DNA of 5,575 nucleotides, taken from NCBI GenBank assembly GCA_938084085.1, contig CALKDV010000321.1, forward strand, positions 1 to 5,575, read 5' to 3'. Of the stretch, positions 1-5,575 are shown piece after piece. Origin of the DNA: an uncultured Nannocystaceae bacterium. Lineage in GTDB: Bacteria; Myxococcota_A; Polyangia; Nannocystales; Nannocystaceae. The translations under genes and the position numbers were made by a program. Position 1 is the first letter of the stretch. Each line of letters opens with the position of its first letter. The notes beneath the pieces are model-generated. The model ran no database searches and was not told the origin of the DNA. It was given only the letters and a program-made list of their open reading frames with translations.

Positions 1-549
1 GTGACCGACGAGGTCGCGACCTTCACCGAGACGGGACTCGAGCTGAAGTCAGGGGACGTGCTCGACGCCGACCTTATTGTCACCGCCACTGGGTTGCACA
101 TTCAGTTCTTTGGGGGCGCCGAGATGGTGGTGGACGGCGAAGTTGTGGACCTGGCCGACACGATGGCCTATCGCTCCATGATGCTCAGCGGCGTGCCGAA
201 TATGGCCTTCACCGTGGGCTACACCAACGCGAGCTGGACGCTCAAGGTGGACTTGACCTGCGAGTATGTGACCCGCGTACTTCGCCATATGTCGGAGCAC
301 GGCCACGACATCTGCCGCCCTGTCTTGGATCCGTCGGTGGCCGAGGCGCCGCTCCTCAACTTAAATTCTGGCTATTTGACGCGCGCCCTTGACCGCCTCC
401 CGCGCGCGGGCGCGACGGGTCCGTGGAAGGTGTTCAACTCCTACGCCCGCGAGCGGGCCGCGCTTCGACGGGCGCGGGTGGACGACGGCGTGATGCAGTT
501 CTCCTCGGTGACCAAGGGCGCGTCTGCTCGCACTACGAGCGCGGCGTAG
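1..549 (+). CDS. FAD-containing monooxygenase, EthA/Baeyer-Villiger type, C-terminal part (5' end outside window)
   Basis: The protein is the C-terminal third of a class B flavin monooxygenase. The family uses FAD and NADPH to insert one oxygen atom into ketones, sulfides or thioamides in the cytoplasm. Seen: the conserved late family motif D-x4-ATG at residues 24-31 (DLIVTATGL), then GVPNMAFTVGYTNASWTLK at 64-82, which closely matches my memory of mycobacterial EthA. The tail (PWKVFNSYARERAALRRARV) also fits the EthA C-terminus. EthA-like enzymes are about 490 residues, so roughly 300 residues with both Rossmann GxGxxG motifs should lie upstream. The GTG at position 1 is therefore probably an internal Val codon. 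It ends at TAG 547-549. The natural substrate cannot be deduced. No partner gene follows; the next gene is recA after 221 bp. Family assignment is firm, substrate unknown. Confidence 0.88.
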   Translation: MTDEVATFTETGLELKSGDVLDADLIVTATGLHIQFFGGAEMVVDGEVVDLADTMAYRSMMLSGVPNMAFTVGYTNASWTLKVDLTCEYVTRVLRHMSEHGHDICRPVLDPSVAEAPLLNLNSGYLTRALDRLPRAGATGPWKVFNSYARERAALRRARVDDGVMQFSSVTKGASARTTSAA

Positions 550-770
550 GGGGCGGACCTGTTCAGAAATCGTGGGGGTGGTGGTCGGCCCGAGGTCGGG
601 TCGCGATGGCCACGGGGCGGCCGGCCTCAAGCGGCGTCAAGCCTGGCCAGCGCGAGACAGGAGGAGCGTTCACGGGCGAATTGTGAGCGGGAGGGGCCGT
701 TCGCGGGGCGCGCTGGCCATCGCTCACAGGTCGGGGCCACTTGGCACGGCGCGCGCATTCTAAGCCGCGC
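550..770. other. Gene-free spacer before recA
   Basis: This 221-bp spacer shows no convincing gene on either strand; open frames across it are antisense extensions of the flanking genes and have no recognisable protein. It should hold the recA promoter, but no good sigma-70 pair is visible. A GTTCAG at 564-569 matches the conserved half of the Myxococcus-type LexA site, but the other half does not match. A sigma-54-like element (YTGGCACG at 741-748, GC at 755-756) lies just before the recA ATG. No credible terminator for the monooxygenase gene is seen. Confidence 0.6.
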
Positions 771-1862
<1,092 letters not shown>

Positions 1863-1882
1863 GCGGCATGTCTTAGACTGGA

Positions 1883-1908
1883 CGGTGCGGCCGTGTGGCG
1901 CCGCACCG
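1883..1908. terminator. GC hairpin between convergent genes, possible bidirectional terminator
   Basis: A perfect 9-bp stem (CGGTGCGGC at 1883-1891 with GCCGCACCG at 1900-1908) encloses an 8-nt loop. It begins 21 nt after the recA stop codon and lies just beyond the stop of the convergent lipoprotein gene, so it could end transcription from both sides. Neither side has a T-tract, so it is not a textbook intrinsic terminator. It may act with Rho or only stabilise 3' ends. Confidence 0.5.
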
Positions 1909-1919
1909 CACCGCACCGC
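1901..1919. repeat. CCGCA tandem repeat, 3.8 units
   Basis: The 5-bp unit CCGCA occurs three times in full (1901-1905, 1906-1910, 1911-1915) and a fourth time as CCGC up to 1919, where it meets the stop codon of the minus-strand lipoprotein gene. The first unit and the start of the second form the right arm of the hairpin. The left-arm core GGTGCGG can also pair with CCGCACC at 1906-1912 or 1911-1917, so the stem has three possible registers. Confidence 0.8.
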
Positions 1920-2908
1920 TAGTCCACGAGCTCGACGACGACGTTGTCGGCGATGGCGTCTGCCACCAGGAAGTCTCCCCCGAGGGGGTCCATCCCCGGC
2001 CAGGGGGCGTGGTTGTTGCGCTGCAAGCCAGCGGAGACGATAAAGCTTCCGCTCGATTGGCTGTCGCTGTGCTCAAGATCGTCGGTCCGGAGGATCCGCT
2101 CATCTGAGGTCAGCCCGTTGGCGGGGCGGAGGGTGTCGACGTACAAGCCATTACATCCGGGGAGGCACTCGGGGTAGTCGTCCCGGCCGAAGAACACGTG
2201 GGCGTGCCCCACCTTGATGTCGCTTGGGCTCGCCTCGCCGGTGGGGTTGTTCCACGTGAAATCCACCGCGGCGAGCTCGACGGTCACCGGACGGCCTCTC
2301 TTGATTTTGCTCCCCGGCCATGGCCTTGTGATCGCCATCATTGGCCGTGAGGTGGACATAAACAGCGAGGCGTCGCGCACAAAGAACACCTGGCGCCCTG
2401 TGCCGCTCGGGTTGTCGTAGCGGGTGCCGTCCCCTCGGTAGGTGCGCACCTCGATGCGATGATTCACCACGGTAGGATCAGGGATCGCCACCGCGCCGAT
2501 GGAGAAGCCGTTTTGAAGGTCTCCCTCAGTGATCGCTGTGCCTGCGTCCTTGCTGCGCACGGCGACGCCGTCTACGTAGACCTCGAGATAGCCCTCGCCC
2601 TCGGTGGCGCTCTCAAAGTTATTAGAGAGGGTTAAGTCGGCGCCGCGGAAGGCGATCTCTACCTCGGCGGTGCCGCTGTCGAAGGCCGAGAGGGGCTCCG
2701 GGCCGAGCACGGTCAGCTGCGGACCGCGGTCATCGACGCACGCGCCATTCCAGCAGACGAAATCCTCGCGGCACTCCGAGTCCTGGGTGCAGGCGAAGAT
2801 GTCGCTCGCCTCGTCGTCAAAGGCCACGTTGTAGCAAGAGACGACGTTAGGGAGCAGCGCCGCCACGAAGAGGACCTGCAGTGATTGTGGATGTGTACGC
2901 CGATGCAT
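1919..2908 (-). CDS. Putative outer-membrane lipoprotein with Cys-rich segment and two Ig-like beta domains
   Basis: I do not recognise a named family. The 329-residue protein starts with a basic n-region and hydrophobic core, then the lipobox VVSC with Cys25 as the predicted lipidated residue. The next residue is Tyr, not Asp, so there is no obvious inner-membrane retention signal. Residues 40-57 form a compact C-x5-C-x5-C-x4-C segment (Cys40, 46, 52, 57), a spacing typical of small disulfide-bonded repeats in myxobacterial surface proteins. Two similar beta-rich segments follow at about 63-178 and 190-329. Each opens with Pro-x-hydrophobic-Thr/Ile-Pro and contains an ADL/VDF-x-NN stretch and a YLEVYVDG/HAHVFFG strand, which suggests a domain duplication. 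Cys248 and Cys252 add a possible second disulfide. The start ATG lies 2 nt after the stop of the TPR gene, so the two are probably translated from one mRNA. Location is a confident inference; function is unknown. Confidence 0.82.
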   Translation of the reverse strand: MHRRTHPQSLQVLFVAALLPNVVSCYNVAFDDEASDIFACTQDSECREDFVCWNGACVDDRGPQLTVLGPEPLSAFDSGTAEVEIAFRGADLTLSNNFESATEGEGYLEVYVDGVAVRSKDAGTAITEGDLQNGFSIGAVAIPDPTVVNHRIEVRTYRGDGTRYDNPSGTGRQVFFVRDASLFMSTSRPMMAITRPWPGSKIKRGRPVTVELAAVDFTWNNPTGEASPSDIKVGHAHVFFGRDDYPECLPGCNGLYVDTLRPANGLTSDERILRTDDLEHSDSQSSGSFIVSAGLQRNNHAPWPGMDPLGGDFLVADAIADNVVVELVD

Positions 2909-2910
2909 GA

Positions 2911-3933
2911 CTAAAATCTCCCCGTCAAGGTGAGGCCCGCGCGATCACGCTGAAGCGTGGGAGCGAATCGCAAGGTGGCGGCGGTCCGTTCTTTCCGCTC
3001 GTTCTTTTTCTTGAGGCCGACGGCCAACAGCACCGCGCCCGTCACGGTGATCGTGCCACCCACCGCGGCCATCACGAATTGCAGCATCTCTGCGCGGCGT
3101 CCCTGGTCGTCAAGATCGAGCGTCTGCCCGTACGTGAGGGCGTCCGGGTTGCCGCCGCTGACCACAGCGTCCACTTGATCGCTCTTGTCCTTGGCTTGGA
3201 GGCCGAAGACCACCGCGCCTACCGTGCCGGTCAGCACCCCGAGACCTGCCAGGCTTGCGCCGCTGATGATCAACCCGCGGCCTGGATTCTTCGTCGCGGC
3301 GGCTGCGGCCGCCGCTTGTTGGTCTGCCTGGGCCTGCTGGAGGGCGAGGGTCTCCTCAAGTCGCCGGATCCGCGCGTCAATATTGGCAGGGGCGTCGGGG
3401 ACACCCCGTACGAAGGCCTGATAGCTGGAGATGGCGGCCTCGTATTTGCCCAATTCTTCTTGGCATTTGGCGATATTAAAGTGAAACGCGGGCGCAGGAA
3501 AGAGCCCCTGGGCGTCTTGAAATTGACGGAGCGCGTCTTCGTAGTTGGCCTCGTTGTACAGCGAGGTGCCGTAGGCAAAATGGAGCTTGGCGACCACCTC
3601 ATTGATCGGGCTGTCGTTGATCGTCTCGAGGCCGAGCGCCATGGCTTCACGATAGGCGCCGATGGCAGCCGGCCAATCCTCAGCCTGCTCCGCCGCGACG
3701 GCGCGGTCCAAGGCGTCTTCAGTCTTTTTGTCCTCGGCGCTCGGTTCGGAGATTTGTGTGTCAGCCGCCTCCGGCGCGAGCGCTGCTCCGTGCGCATGAA
3801 CACGCTTGCCGGCGTTGGCCACGGAGGGGACGCTCGCGAGGGAGCACGCGACGGTGAGGAGGCCCGATGTGCGGAGGAGGAGTCGGGCCGCGCACGGCGA
3901 TCGCGAAGAGGACATGGCGCGAGCATAGCGCAT
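2911..3933 (-). CDS. Exported TPR protein with two C-terminal membrane segments
   Basis: This 340-residue protein has a signal peptide (Arg-rich n-region, hydrophobic core around 24-35, likely cleavage after ANA at 39-41). About three tetratricopeptide repeats follow at 72-105, 115-148 and 149-182, recognisable by the W/Y-x2-A-hydrophobic-x2-Y/F pattern (WPAAIGAY, YEDALRQF, YEAAISSY). Next come an Arg/Glu/Gln-rich possible coiled coil (186-206) and a run of seven Ala (207-213). Hydrophobic segments lie at 221-246 and 287-307, the second followed by a KKKNERKER patch. The tail RAGLTLTGRF has an alternating beta-strand look and ends in Phe. TPRs usually bind proteins, so a scaffold role in the envelope is likely but the partner is unknown; the co-transcribed lipoprotein is a candidate. 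A second ATG at 3915 would give a tidier signal peptide. Neither start has a clear ribosome binding site. Confidence 0.85.
   Translation of the reverse strand: MRYARAMSSSRSPCAARLLLRTSGLLTVACSLASVPSVANAGKRVHAHGAALAPEAADTQISEPSAEDKKTEDALDRAVAAEQAEDWPAAIGAYREAMALGLETINDSPINEVVAKLHFAYGTSLYNEANYEDALRQFQDAQGLFPAPAFHFNIAKCQEELGKYEAAISSYQAFVRGVPDAPANIDARIRRLEETLALQQAQADQQAAAAAAATKNPGRGLIISGASLAGLGVLTGTVGAVVFGLQAKDKSDQVDAVVSGGNPDALTYGQTLDLDDQGRRAEMLQFVMAAVGGTITVTGAVLLAVGLKKKNERKERTAATLRFAPTLQRDRAGLTLTGRF
2918..2923 (-). promoter_or_regulatory. Ribosome binding site of the lipoprotein gene
   Basis: Read on the minus strand, GGGGAG lies 9 nt before the lipoprotein ATG and sits inside the last codons of the upstream TPR gene. 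It supports the chosen start and suggests translational coupling across the 2-nt gap. Confidence 0.65.
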
Positions 3934-3950
3934 GGGCTGCCAGAGTAAAA

Positions 3951-3965
3951 TGTCGACCGTGGACA
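3951..3965. promoter_or_regulatory. Imperfect palindrome upstream of the TPR gene, possible operator
   Basis: TGTCGAC and GTGGACA form 7-nt arms around a single central base with one mismatched pair. The dyad lies 18 nt upstream of the first ATG of the TPR gene, where a promoter or operator would be expected. It matches no regulator I can name, and a chance origin is quite possible. Confidence 0.25.
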
Positions 3966-4146
3966 GGGAGCGGCGGCCATCTTAAGCTCACCACTGGAGC
4001 GCGTCGTTGTAGGATGGCTCAGGCGTCCACGCACTGGGTCCTCGTCGAACTTTGCTCCACTACGACGTCTTCAGTGATCCGCATGACCACCGTTCTCGTA
4101 CCTCCTTGTCGCAGTTGCGGTTGGCGTCCAGACGCCGACGAGTTTT

Positions 4147-4150
4147 GGAG
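4147..4150 (+). promoter_or_regulatory. Ribosome binding site deciding the 4158 start
   Basis: GGAG lies 7 nt before ATG 4158, the best Shine-Dalgarno match and spacing in this stretch. The in-frame ATG at 4083 has no comparable site and the one at 4014 has only a GGAG about 12 nt upstream. Confidence 0.6.
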
Positions 4151-4157
4151 CGGACGT

Positions 4158-4730
4158 ATGTCCGCGCGCGACAACGACGAGGTCCGGGAAAAATATAAGC
4201 GCGTCGTGGCGCTCGAGCGGATGGCGGAGGAGGAGCGCCGGCCCGCGCTGCGCGCGGTAGCCCGACGTTGGCCGGGCGCTCTGCGCGAGGCAGAGCTCGT
4301 GTCACCCGAGGCGATGGCGGCGCGCACAGAGGCGGCGCGAGGACTCGTGGCGGGGGAGCCCCGACGCGGCGGGGGAGCCCCGCGCGAGGCGGTCACGTTG
4401 TGGCACGCGCTGCATCACCTGTTGCGCGACCAACGGACCCTGCGTCTGGAGTCGGGGGGCCGATCGGAGGAGGTGAGCGTGGACCGGCTGGTGGCGCAGG
4501 ATGTGGAGGGGGCGGAGCGGGAGGATCGGGCGCGCCGCTGGCCGGGAGCGCAGCACCTCCGAGCGCTCACGGGTGCCAACGTGCGGCCCCGTCAGGCCTA
4601 TCTGTGGTTGGCGGCCCAAACGAGCCTGTCCCTCGCAGGCTTGCACGCCAAGCTGTTTCGCCGGGCGGGGCGATGGGATCTTCGCGACGACGATCCCCCC
4701 TGGTCGCGGGATCCCTCTGTTTCGGGGTAG
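4158..4730 (+). CDS. Uncharacterised 190-residue protein with duplicated RRWPGA motif
   Basis: I do not recognise the family. The protein has no signal peptide or membrane segment and is rich in Arg, Glu and Ala, so it should be cytoplasmic and mainly helical. The motif RRWPGA occurs twice, at residues 36-41 and 126-131, each followed by a similar Leu-Arg-containing stretch (LREAEL, QHLRAL). This hints at an internal duplication of about 90 residues. Residues 143-169 (from VRPRQAYLWLAAQ to LHAKLFRR) have a spacing that could fold as a helix-turn-helix, which is a guess. The start at 4158 is chosen for its ribosome binding site. An upstream ATG at 4083 would add 25 residues including a lone Cys-x2-Cys-Gly pair (PPCRSCGW) that could be a zinc knuckle half. 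Two 15-bp direct repeats sit in the Gly/Pro-rich hinge around residues 65-75. The stop is 11 nt before the next gene, suggesting an operon. Confidence 0.72.
   Translation: MSARDNDEVREKYKRVVALERMAEEERRPALRAVARRWPGALREAELVSPEAMAARTEAARGLVAGEPRRGGGAPREAVTLWHALHHLLRDQRTLRLESGGRSEEVSVDRLVAQDVEGAEREDRARRWPGAQHLRALTGANVRPRQAYLWLAAQTSLSLAGLHAKLFRRAGRWDLRDDDPPWSRDPSVSG
4349..4382 (+). repeat. 15-bp direct repeat inside the 4158 gene
   Basis: GGCGGGGGAGCCCCG occurs at 4349-4363 and again at 4368-4382, 19 bp apart. Since 19 is not a multiple of three, the copies are read in different frames (AGEPR, then GGAPR preceded by Gly). The repeat covers the low-complexity hinge between the two motif-bearing halves of the protein. 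Confidence 0.85.
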
Positions 4731-4741
4731 CATGCGCGGCG

Positions 4742-5575
4742 ATGGACGAACTGCAGCGAAATCGCTTGTTTGCCGGCGGGGCCTTGTTGCTGGTGTTGAT
4801 CGGGGGCTACTCGTTCTCTTCAAGCTACGCGGGGGCGACGGAAGAGCAAGTGGAGGCCGTGATGGCGAAGCGGGTCACCCGAGGCGACCAGCAAAGCAAG
4901 GTGCTAGCGCGAGGGAAGCGGTTTGAGAATACGCCCGAGCACTTCGTCTTTGAATTGTCCCAGGACTTGGAGCTCTTCGCGCTCAGAGAGCTGACCGCAG
5001 AGGCGCTCGGCGAGCCCAACGCGTGGCGACTGCTCGTCGACAAGAGCGATCCCGAGCGGCTCCGTTCGGGAAGGACCTACGCCGGAGATGGCATCTCGAT
5101 CAAAGCGTCGACCACAAAGGTTCGATACAGGCGTCATGGCGTCACGGTAAAATCGGTGCACGCCGTGGCCAAGATCACCAACACCTCACCAAAGCCGCTC
5201 GCGTATCGGGTGGAGCTTGAGCCGGATAAATCCGGGAAGTGTGATGTGCGAGGGACCCGCAGGCACAACACCATCGCGCTCATGCCCGGAGAGAGCGCCG
5301 ACGTCGTGGTGTGTGCTGGCCGCAGCGGCGTTGTGATTCTTGGGGCCGAGGTGATGGAGGTGAGCGCGCTCGGCTACTACTATCTGAGCAAACTGCCCCC
5401 GCCGGCCACGGACCTCGGGGCCGTGCGCAGCGGTTCCCACAAGGGACCGTCGGCGGCGATCCAATGCGATGGCGTACCCGCGCTCAGGTACGCGAGAGCG
5501 CTGCGGCGCGGCACCCTGGAGTGGCGTGACATCGTGGACTTTTACAGCCGACACAACTGCGACCGGTTGCAGATG
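4742..5575 (+). CDS. Membrane-anchored extracytoplasmic protein, unknown function (3' end outside window)
   Basis: The frame is open for 278 codons without a stop to the window end. ATG 4742 follows the previous stop by 11 nt; the ribosome binding site is weak. Residues 9-23 are a hydrophobic stretch after a short charged N-terminus (signal anchor or uncleaved signal peptide), so the rest probably faces the periplasm. A soluble, fairly charged region at 34-110 precedes a beta-rich part at about 115-215, where VHAVAKITNTSPKPLAYRVELE and MPGESADVVVC look like strands of an Ig-like or CARDB-type sandwich. Four cysteines (167, 191, 242, 273) could form two disulfides. The segment WRDIVDFYSRHNCDR at 261-275 is the most motif-like part. 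The shared direction and short gap suggest co-transcription with the 4158 gene. No catalytic motif is visible and I cannot name a family. The gene is real on length, codon use and composition; function unknown. Confidence 0.78.
   Translation, partial: MDELQRNRLFAGGALLLVLIGGYSFSSSYAGATEEQVEAVMAKRVTRGDQQSKVLARGKRFENTPEHFVFELSQDLELFALRELTAEALGEPNAWRLLVDKSDPERLRSGRTYAGDGISIKASTTKVRYRRHGVTVKSVHAVAKITNTSPKPLAYRVELEPDKSGKCDVRGTRRHNTIALMPGESADVVVCAGRSGVVILGAEVMEVSALGYYYLSKLPPPATDLGAVRSGSHKGPSAAIQCDGVPALRYARALRRGTLEWRDIVDFYSRHNCDRLQM

Larger units (their letters stand above)
3934..4157. other. Divergent intergenic spacer
   Basis: This 224-bp region separates the minus-strand TPR/lipoprotein unit from the plus-strand pair and should carry both promoters. 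I find no convincing -35/-10 pair on either strand. It contains the dyad at 3951-3965 and a good ribosome binding site at its right end. The reading frame of the 4158 gene stays open leftwards to ATG codons at 4083 and 4014. Codons 4083-4157 have only about half G/C at third positions, unlike the coding sequence after 4158, which argues that this part is untranslated. Confidence 0.55.

Noticed and set aside
1..549. GTG at position 1 as a true start codon
   Set aside because: The protein aligns with the middle-to-end of EthA-like enzymes and would lack both nucleotide-binding motifs, so the gene is cut by the window edge.
564..569. LexA box upstream of recA
   Set aside because: Only the GTTCAG half matches the Myxococcus-type consensus; the partner half and the flanking base do not, and it is distant from the start.
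589..600. Inverted repeat CCCGA-GG-TCGGG after the monooxygenase gene as a terminator
   Set aside because: The 2-nt loop is too tight, the stem is 5 bp, and no T-tract follows.
679..690. AATTGTGAGCGG resembling the left half of the lac operator
   Set aside because: There is no matching right half and no lac-type gene nearby, so the likeness is probably chance.
3079..3948. 289-codon plus-strand open frame opposite the TPR gene
   Set aside because: The minus-strand frame has a signal peptide, TPR motifs and membrane segments, while this one has no recognisable pattern and simply mirrors it.
3270..4034. Second minus-strand open frame overlapping the TPR gene in another frame
   Set aside because: The product is Arg/Ser/Pro-rich and unstructured, and it competes with a frame that has clear domain evidence.

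Overview
The window looks like chromosomal DNA from a high-GC Gram-negative bacterium of the former Deltaproteobacteria, most likely Myxococcota or a relative such as Bradymonadota. This rests on the strong G/C preference at third codon positions and on the style of the envelope proteins. One is a lipoprotein with a short Cys-rich segment followed by Ig-like beta domains. Another is an exported TPR protein with two late membrane segments and a beta-like C-terminus ending in Phe. The RecA sequence also recalls myxobacterial RecA. The assignment is inference, because no rRNA or other phylogenetic marker beyond RecA is present.

Layout, left to right. Positions 1-549 (+) hold the C-terminal part of an EthA-like FAD monooxygenase whose N-terminus lies outside the window. 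After a gene-free spacer (550-770) comes recA (771-1862, +), a complete single-copy-style RecA with all core motifs but an atypical L2 loop and C-terminus. recA ends 56 bp from the end of a convergent gene. The gap holds a 9-bp GC hairpin whose right arm lies in a CCGCA tandem repeat, a plausible shared terminator. On the minus strand a tight two-gene unit is read from 3933 down to 1919. It encodes a signal-peptide TPR protein with two membrane segments and then, 2 nt later, a lipoprotein; both are predicted envelope proteins. A 224-bp divergent spacer (3934-4157) separates this unit from a second plus-strand pair. That pair is a 190-residue unrecognised protein with a duplicated RRWPGA motif (4158-4730) and, 11 nt downstream, a membrane-anchored extracytoplasmic protein with four cysteines. 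This last frame starts at 4742 and stays open to the end of the window.

Functionally the window is a housekeeping repair gene between a catabolic or detoxifying oxidase and two small groups of poorly characterised envelope proteins. The TPR/lipoprotein pair and the 4158/4742 pair are each probably co-transcribed. I see no tRNA, rRNA, CRISPR array, insertion sequence, phage gene or recognised defence system. The most notable points are the four uncharacterised proteins and the RecA peculiarities, not a demonstrable new system.
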